From an uncultured Eubacteriales bacterium (GTDB taxonomy: Bacteria; Bacillota; Clostridia; Oscillospirales; CAG-382): a stretch of 18,756 nucleotides of DNA. Numbering within the stretch: the first letter of the stretch is position 1; each line of letters begins with the position of its first letter. The notes beneath the pieces are model-generated. The model saw only the letters and a program-made list of their open reading frames with translations, was not told the origin of the DNA and ran no database searches. Of this stretch, positions 6,860-14,667 are shown in pieces. A program made the translations under genes and the position numbers. The stretch covers positions 1 to 18,756 of the forward strand of contig USHI01000011.1 in assembly GCA_900554405.1 (NCBI GenBank). The letters run 5' to 3'.

Positions 6860-7883
6860 ATGCACAGATCCTGTAAAACGCGTTTTCGATTATTCTGTCC
6901 GGATTACCCGAAAAGCTTTTCAGCTTGTTGTCCGCATCGGATATCCGCGCGATCGCATAGGCTATACGGCGCTTGTCGGAGCCAGCCGCGGAAGCAGCCG
7001 TCTTTTTGACACGCCACACCGGCATTTTCAGATCCGAAGCGACTTCGCTTTCGCTTCTCCCGCTTTCGAGCCCGGTTTTTACAAGCAGCATTTCGGAATA
7101 GCTTTTGGCAATCGTGCCCATTGCGGCAGTCAGCTCGGTACGCGAAAGATCAAGACTGTCGAGTATCCGTTTTGCCGAAAGCATATCCCTCCGCGCAAGC
7201 GCATCCACGATATCGTAATACTTGTAGGTGGCGTTCCCGCAGCAGTATTTATATATATCCGCCGTCTTTACGGTTCTTCCGCCGCAGGCAACGGAAAGCT
7301 TTTCCAGCTCCGAACGCAGGACATACATATCCGTGCCGCAGTATGCAAGCAGCTCCCGCGTGACAGCGGGATCGAACTTCAAGCCCTGTGCATCGAAATG
7401 CCTTGTTATCCACGCACGCAGCTTTTCCGGCTTTTCCGCATCGAAGCTGACAACGGTGCCGGTTTTTTCCACCGCCCGCACAAGCCCTTCCAGACCGCTT
7501 TTCTTTTTGCCGAGCTCCTTTTCTTCCACCGCGCCGCCGCGCAGCACAATAAGCACCGTGACATATTCCGGCAGGTCTGCAAATACACGCGCATAGCCTT
7601 CGCAATCATCCTCGGAAAGCTTGACATTCTGTATCTCGTTCACTTCGATAAGCTTTGTTTCCCACATATACGGAAGCGAAAACGCCGCCTCCTCCAGATC
7701 GTTCACGCTTTCCGCAGCGGCATTGAAGAAGGTATGGTTGAATTCCGGGAGCGGTGATGACTCCACCCGCTTGCGCAGCACGCCGGAATAATAGTCTTTA
7801 AGATATTCCTCGCTGCCGTAAAACAGCACCGCGCCGTGCAGACTTCCGATGCGTGTTTTGAGCTCGTCATGGGTTATCGACAA
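6849..7883 (-). CDS. holA: DNA polymerase III delta subunit
   Basis: 344 residues, the normal size for HolA, the clamp-loader subunit that opens the beta sliding clamp. The protein shows the family's course: N-terminal GAVLFYGSEEYLKDYY, then a region of AAA+-like fold (TVLIVLRGG, KLRAWITRHF), a middle helical lid (LRSELEKLSVACG), and the C-terminal collar with DIVDALARRDMLSAKRIL and DADNKLKSFSG. No signal peptide. The start is a TTG at 7883; GGGGG lies eight bases upstream and no in-frame ATG is nearby. The start lies 17 bases inside comEC's end and the stop is inside the TOPRIM gene. The comEC-holA order is common in Firmicutes and supports both calls. rpsT, often next in that order, is absent. 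Confidence 0.93.
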   Translation of the reverse strand: MSITHDELKTRIGSLHGAVLFYGSEEYLKDYYSGVLRKRVESSPLPEFNHTFFNAAAESVNDLEEAAFSLPYMWETKLIEVNEIQNVKLSEDDCEGYARVFADLPEYVTVLIVLRGGAVEEKELGKKKSGLEGLVRAVEKTGTVVSFDAEKPEKLRAWITRHFDAQGLKFDPAVTRELLAYCGTDMYVLRSELEKLSVACGGRTVKTADIYKYCCGNATYKYYDIVDALARRDMLSAKRILDSLDLSRTELTAAMGTIAKSYSEMLLVKTGLESGRSESEVASDLKMPVWRVKKTAASAAGSDKRRIAYAIARISDADNKLKSFSGNPDRIIENAFYRICAYGK

Positions 7884-10038
7884 TTATTTCGCCCCCTTTC
7901 TTTACATCAAACCTGATCCTGCCGCCGAATTCAAGCCGTTTTGTACCGACAGGAGCATTATCCCCGCGACAGTACAGCACAGGGCTTTCCAGCTTTGCGC
8001 TGCATTCCGCCGCAACGGCAATATCGCATTTGATACTGCCCGTATAATCCGCGGTGAATATGCAGATCTTCTTTTCCCCGAGACGCGACGTGAAATAAAG
8101 CCCGCCGGACCCAAGGTAATTCCCGCTGATAAGATACCCCGCACCGGGATCGTAATGCATGTCGTCATCGGAATAAAACGAAACCGTGCATCCGCGCAGG
8201 CGGGCTGTCGCAGCGATATTCCCGGATACGGATATTTCCGCGGCATCCTTCGCGGCGGGGAGCACCACCTCCCGCACGGAGATGCTTCCGCTGAAACGGT
8301 CGAACCGTTCGGCGGCGTTTTCGTCAAAACAGGTCACGATATATTTATCGACGCGGCTAAAACCGCTTTCGTACACCGGATCGGTATCGGCACGCACGCC
8401 GCTTATATCGATATAATCAAGTTCTCCCTTGCGGCAGGTAATTATATACCCGGTTTTTGCATCCGAATACTCTATAAACTGTTCGTTTTTGATATAAAAC
8501 GATTCCGCAATGCCGCAGCCGAAAACCGAAACGGCAAATGCAGCCACCGCAATACCGGAGAAGATCCTTCGCCGCCTGCCGCCGAGCACGAGTGCCGCTA
8601 TCGCCGCAAGCGAAAGCAGCAGCGGCAATACCGCAAACCCGGTACGCAGCGATATAACGGCGACACCGAGCGAATCCACAAGCTCGCACCCGCGGACGAC
8701 AAGCCCGATGATAAACGAAGAAACCGCCGCGATAGCCGAAGCCGCACGAGGCAGAACGCCGACAATGATCGATGCGGCAAATGAAAGCCTTGTCGCAAGC
8801 GAAAACAGCGGAACAACGATAATATTGATCAGCGGCGAAAGCGTGGAGGCGGTATCGAAGCAGGAAAACAGAACCGGGAACGAAAACGCCCCGCTTGCCG
8901 CCGAAACAGCCGCCGGAACGGCAACAAGCGATACCGCGCGGCGAAGCAGCCTTGCAGACAGTGTGCCGCCGCGGAAGGCAAAGCCGATGCTCTGGAACAG
9001 CGGAGAAGCGAGTATGATCCCGAGGCAGCACAAAAACGAAAGCATCAGCCCCGCGGAGCAAAGCGAATAAGGATTTATCAGCACAAGAACGAAAAGCGCT
9101 ATGAACATCGCGGTGATGCTGTCGAACCTTATAAGCACCGTTTTGAAAAGCATTACGCAGGCAAGCATTACCGCCGCCCGCACGGCACCGGGAGTAAACC
9201 CGACAACCGCGGTATAAAGCACCGCGACCGCCGCGCCGACAATGCCGCACAGCCTGCGGTTCAGCCCGAGCACGAGCAGAAGATAATAAACGGACATGGC
9301 GGTTATCGAGATATGCAGACCGCTTATCGCAAGGATATGAGATATGCCCGCAGAGCGGAAAAGCATATATATGCGTGCATCCATACCGCTTCTGTCGCCG
9401 ACGGTAACGGCGTTCGCAATAGCGCGCACCGTATCGTTGCCGGCATAAAGCTTTTCGTTGCCGCTGCGTATATGCCCGCGTATGCCGTAAAGCAGACCGC
9501 TGCCCTGTTCACGCTCGGAAACGCTGCCCGAAGCGGCAAGGAAGATATCCGCAGCCCTGCACGAGCGCGATGCCGCAGAGGCATAAACAACGTTTGCGGT
9601 GATAATATCGCCGGCAATACCGTTTTCCTCGCCCGTGCGGAGGTAATAACGGATGTATTTGCCGGAGGGAACTCCGATATCGCTTTTCACAAGCTCGCAA
9701 TCGTAATGATCGGATTCGGCGGAAACGATGCTCATTACCGCATTATCCTCCGCGCCGATAAACCCGGCACCGGCAGAGCCGATATCCGCCTGCAAAGCGA
9801 CACGCAGCCCGCCGCAAGAAAAAGCGGCGACCGCAACCGCGACCGCCGTGGCTCTTTTGTATCGTCTGTCATCGCCGGCACGGGAAAACACCGCGCAGCA
9901 AACGGCTGCGGCGACACACAGAACAATCAAGGCGGCGCGAAGTGAGCGGATATCACATTTTTCGACGATCGTTATCCCGAAAACGATCCCGGTGATGAAA
10001 ACCGTGATAACTGTCGCAAGAACGCGCTTTTTGTACAA
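7867..10038 (-). CDS. comEC: ComEC/Rec2-family DNA-uptake channel with degenerate metallo-beta-lactamase domain
   Basis: 723 residues, within the family range. Seen: two to three N-terminal TM helices, an exported DUF4131-like/OB-fold region at about 80-215, the Competence domain starting with the family signature SAGISHILAISGLHIS at about 227-242, and about ten further TM helices to about residue 510. A ~210-residue soluble C-terminal domain follows. ComEC carries one DNA strand across the membrane in transformation. In many members the last domain is a metallo-beta-lactamase nuclease with an HxHxDH motif; here that site reads KYIVTCFDENAAERF (about 565-579) with no histidines (see findings). 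Start: TTG at 10038, with AAGG upstream and an in-frame stop close behind, so no other start is available except non-standard ones. It follows the phosphoribosyltransferase stop by 5 bases and overlaps holA by 17. Confidence 0.9.
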   Translation of the reverse strand: MYKKRVLATVITVFITGIVFGITIVEKCDIRSLRAALIVLCVAAAVCCAVFSRAGDDRRYKRATAVAVAVAAFSCGGLRVALQADIGSAGAGFIGAEDNAVMSIVSAESDHYDCELVKSDIGVPSGKYIRYYLRTGEENGIAGDIITANVVYASAASRSCRAADIFLAASGSVSEREQGSGLLYGIRGHIRSGNEKLYAGNDTVRAIANAVTVGDRSGMDARIYMLFRSAGISHILAISGLHISITAMSVYYLLLVLGLNRRLCGIVGAAVAVLYTAVVGFTPGAVRAAVMLACVMLFKTVLIRFDSITAMFIALFVLVLINPYSLCSAGLMLSFLCCLGIILASPLFQSIGFAFRGGTLSARLLRRAVSLVAVPAAVSAASGAFSFPVLFSCFDTASTLSPLINIIVVPLFSLATRLSFAASIIVGVLPRAASAIAAVSSFIIGLVVRGCELVDSLGVAVISLRTGFAVLPLLLSLAAIAALVLGGRRRRIFSGIAVAAFAVSVFGCGIAESFYIKNEQFIEYSDAKTGYIITCRKGELDYIDISGVRADTDPVYESGFSRVDKYIVTCFDENAAERFDRFSGSISVREVVLPAAKDAAEISVSGNIAATARLRGCTVSFYSDDDMHYDPGAGYLISGNYLGSGGLYFTSRLGEKKICIFTADYTGSIKCDIAVAAECSAKLESPVLYCRGDNAPVGTKRLEFGGRIRFDVKKGGEIIVDNP

Positions 10039-10043
10039 TGCCT

Positions 10044-10625
10044 TTATTCCTTACCCTTCGGAACGAAGAGCGGCAGCTCCTCCAGATAGGTTATATCCTT
10101 GCGGTCGATGGCATCGCCCTCCGCAAGAATGGACATTCTTCCCATGATATTACCGCCGGACTTCTTTACAAGCTCCTCGATCGCATGGAGCGATTCGCCG
10201 GTGCTTATGACATCATCCACGATTACGACCCTTTTGCCGTTCATGTAATCGGCATCCGATTTATCCAGATAAAGTGCCTGGCGCTTGGCGGTGGTTATGG
10301 ACTGTACCTCGAAGGATATCGGCTCCTTCATATAAAGCTTGGGTGCCTTGCGCGCAAGGATATAGCGATTTTCGCCGAGCTGGCGCGCCATTTCATGCAC
10401 AAGCGGGATCCCCTTTGCTTCGGCAGTGATAAGCACATCGTGTTCCGGTACCATCTTGCAAAGCTCACAGGCAGACCTGACGGTAAGCTCCACATCGCCG
10501 AATATTACAAACCCGGCGATATAAAGGCTGTCGTTCACCCTGCATACAGGCAGCTGCCTTTTGAGCCCAGCCACCGTCATTTCGTGATAATGATAATTTT
10601 CGGGATCTATATAAACGGTTTTCAC
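10044..10625 (-). CDS. Phosphoribosyltransferase, adenine/xanthine PRT-like
   Basis: 193 residues, type I PRTase fold. The PRPP-binding loop is VVIVDDVISTGESL at about 133-146 with the acidic pair D137-D138. Upstream features are DVELTV, LITAEAKGIPLVHEMARQLG and ARKAPKLYM, typical of the Apt/Xpt-like purine branch. Expected reaction: purine base plus PRPP to nucleotide monophosphate plus pyrophosphate, in the cytosol. The N-terminal ~35 residues (CRVNDSLYIAGFVIFGD) fit a clostridial subgroup usually annotated only as a PRTase, so I leave the base unnamed. Start is GTG at 10625 with AAGGAGA nine bases upstream. It lies 18 bases after the HIT gene and 5 bases before comEC. The neighbouring HIT nucleotide hydrolase is consistent with nucleotide salvage. 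A regulatory PurR-type role is less likely since no DNA-binding domain is present. Confidence 0.88.
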   Translation of the reverse strand: MKTVYIDPENYHYHEMTVAGLKRQLPVCRVNDSLYIAGFVIFGDVELTVRSACELCKMVPEHDVLITAEAKGIPLVHEMARQLGENRYILARKAPKLYMKEPISFEVQSITTAKRQALYLDKSDADYMNGKRVVIVDDVISTGESLHAIEELVKKSGGNIMGRMSILAEGDAIDRKDITYLEELPLFVPKGKE

Positions 10626-10643
10626 GGTATTTATCTCCTTGTT

Positions 10644-10985
10644 TCAGGCAAGTTTTACGGGCAGCTTGCCGCCGCCGAGAATATGGAAATGAAGATGCTT
10701 CACCGATTGACCGGCATCCTCGCCGATATTGGTGATAACACGGTAGCCGTTCCCGAGCGAAAGCGCGGAAGCGATCTTCGGGATGGCAAGCAGCACCTTG
10801 CCGATATCTTCGATATTTTCGGCGCTTGCTTCGTCGAGCGAGGCAATATGGCGCTTCGGAACGACAAGAACATGGACAGGCGCGTTCGGGTTTATATCAT
10901 AAAACGCGAAAACGCTTTCATCCTCGTAAACCTTGCGGGAGGGTATTTCCCCCGCGATGATCTTGCAGAAAAGGCAATCGTTCAT
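10644..10985 (-). CDS. HIT-family (HINT-like) nucleotide-binding protein
   Basis: 113 residues, typical HINT length. The histidine triad is complete, HLHFH with H97, H99 and H101, followed by ILGG. The N-terminal CLFCKIIAGEIPS carries the C4/C7 pair that binds zinc, together with H46 in PKRHIASL, in many bacterial HINT proteins. HINT proteins hydrolyse adenosine phosphoramidates and adenylated intermediates such as aminoacyl-adenylates. That gives a plausible link to alaS directly upstream (12-base gap), though this is inference. Start: the ATG at 10985 has AGAGG seven bases upstream; a GTG two codons earlier overlaps the ribosome site and is less likely. Confidence 0.95.
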   Translation of the reverse strand: MNDCLFCKIIAGEIPSRKVYEDESVFAFYDINPNAPVHVLVVPKRHIASLDEASAENIEDIGKVLLAIPKIASALSLGNGYRVITNIGEDAGQSVKHLHFHILGGGKLPVKLA

Positions 10986-10997
10986 TTTCACACCTCT

Positions 10998-13631
10998 TTA
11001 TTTGATCTGGGAAGCAAGTATGCCGGATGCGGCAGCCATGGCTTCCGGAAGCCGGGAGGCATCCTTGCCGCCGCTTGATGCGCTGTTCGGCCTGCCGCCG
11101 CCGCCCCCGCCGACAATAGGCGAAACGGCTTTGAGCAGGTTGCCCGCGTGTGCACCGCTTTCAACGGCCTGCGTACCGCAGGCGGAGACGAGCACGACCT
11201 TTTCACCCGTGACAGAGGCAAACAGAGTAACCGCTTCCGGATGTGCGGAAATGATCTTATCCGCGGCATCGCGCAGCGCATCCGCGGGGAGCTGTTCGAA
11301 GCTTGCGCGCACAAGGCGAAGCCCGGAAACATCCTCCGCACCCGCATATGCCGATTCGACCGCGGCAAATGCCGCCTTGCGGTTCATGGATTCCAGTTCC
11401 TTGCGGAGCCTGCGGGTTTCCTCCGAAAGTGCTTCGGTTTTGTTTATGATATCCTCCCTGCCGGCGGATTTTACGACCTTTCCGATTTCGGAAAGCAGGG
11501 ATTCCGTTCTGCGGAGTTCATCAAGCGTGTTAAGACCGGTAAGCACCTCGATCCTGCGCACGCCGGCGGCGACGGAGGATTCGGAAGCGATGCGGAACAG
11601 ACCGAGCCTGCCCGTGCGGGCGACATGAGTACCGCCGCAAAGCTCCTTGGAAAAATCGCCCATGGAAACGACACGGACCTTATCGCCGTATTTTTCGCCG
11701 AAGAGCGCCATTGCGCCATTTGCGCGTGCTTCATCCGGTGACATGATATCGGTCGTGACCTCGATATCGGCAAGTATCTGCGCGTTTACGAGATCCTCGA
11801 CCTCCTGCAATTCCGCTGCGGTAACAGCGGAGCCGTGTGTAAAATCGAACCTGCCGATCCTGTCGTTTACATATGAGCCCGCCTGTTCCACATGTGTGCC
11901 GAGCACCCTGCGCAGCGCCGCCTGAAGCAGGTGGAGCGCGGAGTGATTGCGCGCGATGGCTGCGCGGCGTTCGGGATCGACGGATGCCGCAGCGGCGCCC
12001 TTTTCGATCGTTCCTTCGGAAACGATGCCGGTGTGAAGGTATATGCCTTCCGGCGTTTTGCGGGTATCCGTAACGGTAAACACGCCGTTTGCCGTTCTGA
12101 TAACGCCGGTATCGCCGACCTGACCGCCGCTTTCGGCGTAGAAGGGTGTACGGTCGGTGATAACAACGGCGCTGCCGCCGCTGATAAACGCGTTATCCTC
12201 GCCTTCGGAAATGATATATTCTATATTGCATTCGGAGGAAAGCTCGCTGTAACCGGTGAATACCGTCGCGACGCTCTTATCCACCATGGAAAGCGCATCG
12301 CCCGCCCAACCGGCATCTATGTTTGCCCTAGCCTCGCGGGCACGCTTTTTCTGTTCCTGCATGAGCGCGCGGAAGGCTTCCTCGTCCACCGCAATGCCCT
12401 TTTCCCCGGTGATCTCCTTTGTGAGGTCTATCGGGAAGCCGTATGTATCGTAAAGCTTGAAAACACTTTCGCCGGAAAGCGTCTTGCTGCCCGCCGCAAC
12501 GGTTTCGGCAAGCATTTTATCGAGTATGGAAAGACCGGAATCGAGTGTCTGGGCGAACCTTTCCTCCTCCGCACGGATTGTCTTTTTGATATAATCCCTG
12601 CGCTGTTCGAGCTCGGGATATGCTCCGCGGTTGTTTTCGATAACGACATCGCACACGTCGCCGAGGAACACATTCTTTATGCCCAAAAGCCTGCCGTGCC
12701 TTGCTGCGCGGCGGAGCACGCGGCGGAGTATGTAACCCCTGCCCTCGTTGGAGGGGATAACTCCGTCGCCTATAAGGAAGGTGGCTGTCTTTATATGGTC
12801 GGTTATAACACGTATGGAAACGTCGTCATCGGCAGCGGAGCCGTGGTATTCCCTGCCGGATATCGCGCAGACCTTATCGAGTATGCTGCGGTTTGTATCG
12901 ACTTCGAAAAGGTTGCCGACATCCTGCATGACACACGCGAGCCTTTCGAGCCCCATGCCGGTATCTATATTCGGGTGGGCAAGGCGGGTATAATTGCCGT
13001 TACCGTCGCCTTCGAACTGCGTAAATACTATGTTCCACACTTCTATAAAGCGGTCGCAATCGCAGCCGACACCGCAATCCGGCTTGCCGCAGCCGTATTT
13101 TTCGCCGCGGTCGAAGTATATTTCGGAACAGGGACCGCAGGGGCCGGAACCGATTTCCCAGAAGTTGTCATCCTTGCCGAGCCGGACTATCTTTTCCGCG
13201 GGGACACCCGTTTTGACCCAGATGTCGAACGCTTCGTCATCCTCTACATAAACGCTCGGATAAAGCCTTTCTGCGGGTATTTCCATGACCTTTGTAAGAA
13301 ATTCCCACGCCCAGGGAATGGCATCCTGCTTGAAGTAATCGCCGAACGAAAAGTTGCCGAGCATTTCGAAAAACGTACCGTGGCGCGCCGTTTTGCCGAC
13401 ATTGTCGATATCCAGCGTGCGGACACACTTCTGGCAGGTCGTAACACGCTTTCTCGGCGGGACACGTTCGCCCGTAAAGTACTTTTTCAGCGGCGCCATG
13501 CCTGCGTTTATAAGAAGAAGGGAATCATCGTCCTGCGGAACAAGCGGGAAGGAATTCAGGCAGAGATGCCCCTTGCTTTCGAAAAATTCGAGGTACTTTT
13601 TGCGTATTTCATTCAGAGATATAGGCTGCAT
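10998..13631 (-). CDS. alaS: Alanyl-tRNA synthetase
   Basis: 877 residues, the family's full length. The class II catalytic core has motif 2 around RVTTCQKCVRT and HGTFFEMLGNFSFGDYFK, and motif 3 GMGLERLACV. It includes the cysteine-rich insert CGKPDCGVGCDCDRF usual in bacterial AlaRS. The editing domain shows zinc ligands HSALH (about residues 560-565) and CGGTH (about 664-668), which clear Ser/Gly from tRNA-Ala. The C-terminal C-Ala/DHHA1-like domain has a glycine-rich loop VGGGGGGRPNSASSGG. I start at the ATG at 13631 (MQPISLNEIRKKYLEFF), where AlaRS normally begins; the frame upstream is lysine/proline-rich and not family-like. AAAGGA lies about 12 bases upstream. The 22-base gap to the lipoprotein gene leaves no room for a T-box. 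Confidence 0.98.
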   Translation of the reverse strand: MQPISLNEIRKKYLEFFESKGHLCLNSFPLVPQDDDSLLLINAGMAPLKKYFTGERVPPRKRVTTCQKCVRTLDIDNVGKTARHGTFFEMLGNFSFGDYFKQDAIPWAWEFLTKVMEIPAERLYPSVYVEDDEAFDIWVKTGVPAEKIVRLGKDDNFWEIGSGPCGPCSEIYFDRGEKYGCGKPDCGVGCDCDRFIEVWNIVFTQFEGDGNGNYTRLAHPNIDTGMGLERLACVMQDVGNLFEVDTNRSILDKVCAISGREYHGSAADDDVSIRVITDHIKTATFLIGDGVIPSNEGRGYILRRVLRRAARHGRLLGIKNVFLGDVCDVVIENNRGAYPELEQRRDYIKKTIRAEEERFAQTLDSGLSILDKMLAETVAAGSKTLSGESVFKLYDTYGFPIDLTKEITGEKGIAVDEEAFRALMQEQKKRAREARANIDAGWAGDALSMVDKSVATVFTGYSELSSECNIEYIISEGEDNAFISGGSAVVITDRTPFYAESGGQVGDTGVIRTANGVFTVTDTRKTPEGIYLHTGIVSEGTIEKGAAAASVDPERRAAIARNHSALHLLQAALRRVLGTHVEQAGSYVNDRIGRFDFTHGSAVTAAELQEVEDLVNAQILADIEVTTDIMSPDEARANGAMALFGEKYGDKVRVVSMGDFSKELCGGTHVARTGRLGLFRIASESSVAAGVRRIEVLTGLNTLDELRRTESLLSEIGKVVKSAGREDIINKTEALSEETRRLRKELESMNRKAAFAAVESAYAGAEDVSGLRLVRASFEQLPADALRDAADKIISAHPEAVTLFASVTGEKVVLVSACGTQAVESGAHAGNLLKAVSPIVGGGGGGRPNSASSGGKDASRLPEAMAAASGILASQIK

Positions 13632-13653
13632 TTTATGTGTTTTCCTTTCGGAT

Positions 13654-14514
13654 TTAGTTTTCTTCGGTGGATGCGGAGCTTTCTTCGGAGCTTTCGTCGG
13701 CAATGCCGAGCTTTACGGCGGGGACGGATTTCGACGTTGTCCACCGCAGGGAATTTGCTTCGCAGTATTTATAGACGGCGGAGCCCTCCGGCGCGATCAG
13801 CGCAAGCTTGTCGGAGCCGGAAAAGGCATCGGCACCGATTTCGACCTCCGCATTTACAAACGTGAGATATTCAAGCGAAGCACAGCCGAAAAAGGCGCGC
13901 GCGCCGATTTTATTGACAGAGGAGGGGATTTCGTATTCCGCAAGCGCGTTGCAATAGGAAAATGCGCGTGCACCGAAGGAACCGACCTGCCCCCGGAAGG
14001 TTACCTGCTTGAGCGAATCGCAGCAGTTGAAGCAGTAATCGGGTATATTGCTCACCCCGGAGCCGACAACTACGGTTTCGAGCATTTCGCACTGCGCAAA
14101 GGCACGCATTCCGATTTCCGTCACGCTGTCGGGTATGACTATCGAGGAAAGCCTGTCGGCACAGTAAAACGCGCTTTCGGCGATAACGGTAACGCTTTCC
14201 GGAATCATAACGGAAACGACCTTTGCCTCTGTCTGATAAAAGCAGAGCGAACCGACCTCCGTAACGGGCTTTCCGTCTATTTCGGAAGGGATTTCGGCTT
14301 CGACCGATTCCGCAAGGTATTTTGTTACGGAGATATGATCCTTGAATACGTCGTAAGCGAACTGCTCGTTTTTGAGCGATGCAAGGTAATCCGCGGGCTT
14401 TTCGGGGGCTTCGTTCCCGGTGACATACTGCTTTGCTTTGTCCAGAAGCGCATTGCAGGATGCAAGCAAAACACAAGCCAGAACAAGCACGGCGAGAAGG
14501 GTTAGTTTCTTCAT
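13654..14514 (-). CDS. BspA-type leucine-rich-repeat lipoprotein
   Basis: 286 residues. The first 20 residues are a lipoprotein signal, MKKLTLLAVLVLACVLLASC, with lipobox LASC and lipidated C20. From about residue 75 to 235 there are about six LRR_5 (BspA-like) repeats of ~23 residues, such as SVTVIAESAFYCADRLSSIVIPD, then SVTEIGMRAFAQCEMLETVVV and SVNKIGARAFFGCASLEYLTF. The tail is Ser/Glu-rich. Such proteins are anchored on the outer face of the membrane and usually bind surface or host partners; this one's partner is unknown. I start at the ATG at 14514, where AAAGGA lies about 11 bases upstream; a GTG three codons earlier is too close to it. It is the first gene after a perfect promoter and lies 22 bases before alaS, an unexpected lead gene for a housekeeping operon. 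Confidence 0.92.
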   Translation of the reverse strand: MKKLTLLAVLVLACVLLASCNALLDKAKQYVTGNEAPEKPADYLASLKNEQFAYDVFKDHISVTKYLAESVEAEIPSEIDGKPVTEVGSLCFYQTEAKVVSVMIPESVTVIAESAFYCADRLSSIVIPDSVTEIGMRAFAQCEMLETVVVGSGVSNIPDYCFNCCDSLKQVTFRGQVGSFGARAFSYCNALAEYEIPSSVNKIGARAFFGCASLEYLTFVNAEVEIGADAFSGSDKLALIAPEGSAVYKYCEANSLRWTTSKSVPAVKLGIADESSEESSASTEEN

Positions 14515-14543
14515 ATCGCGCACGATCCTTTCTATACTGTGCG

Positions 14544-14572
14544 ATTATACCACCCGAAGGGTGATTTGTCAA
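14544..14572 (-). promoter_or_regulatory. Perfect-consensus sigma-A promoter driving the nine-gene minus-strand string
   Basis: On the minus strand, TTGACA (14567-14572) and TATAAT (14544-14549) are both exact consensus, separated by exactly 17 bases. The predicted start of transcription is near 14537, giving a leader of about 23 bases before the lipoprotein ATG. The spacer holds the inverted repeat CACCCgaaGGGTG at 14551-14563, a possible operator. Confidence 0.9.
14551..14563. repeat. Perfect 5-bp inverted repeat in the promoter spacer
   Basis: CACCC-gaa-GGGTG sits wholly between the -35 and -10 boxes of the minus-strand promoter. Its placement suits a repressor or activator site, but a 13-base palindrome can also arise by chance. 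Confidence 0.6.
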
Positions 14573-14601
14573 TTTGTATCGGGCAAAATCAGACATTTTT
14601 A

Positions 14602-14630
14602 TTGACTTTACGGGCGAAAAAGGTTAGAAT
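14602..14630 (+). promoter_or_regulatory. Sigma-A promoter for the epimerase gene
   Basis: TTGACT (14602-14607, 5 of 6) and TAGAAT (14625-14630, 5 of 6) are 17 bases apart. Transcription would start near 14637, leaving about 31 bases of leader containing AAGGAAGG at 14651-14658 before the ATG at 14668. The -35 boxes of this and the divergent promoter are 29 bases apart. Confidence 0.85.
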
Positions 14631-14667
14631 AAGTGCAACGAAACCATCAAAAGGAAGGTATTTACAA

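Noticed and set aside
5517..7757. Plus-strand open frames of 307 and 375 codons opposite mtaB, the TOPRIM gene and holA
   Set aside because: They are shadows of well-supported minus-strand genes, and no ribosome sites or motifs were seen.
13632..13703. N-terminal extension of alaS (24 residues, Lys/Pro-rich)
   Set aside because: AlaRS proteins begin at about MQPISLNEIRKKYLEFF, the extension would overlap the lipoprotein gene's end, and the ATG at 13631 has its own ribosome site.
11892..13865. Very long plus-strand open frame (657 codons) opposite alaS
   Set aside because: It lies antisense to an unmistakable alaS, has no recognisable domain and no ribosome site, and results from GC-rich codon bias on the opposite strand.
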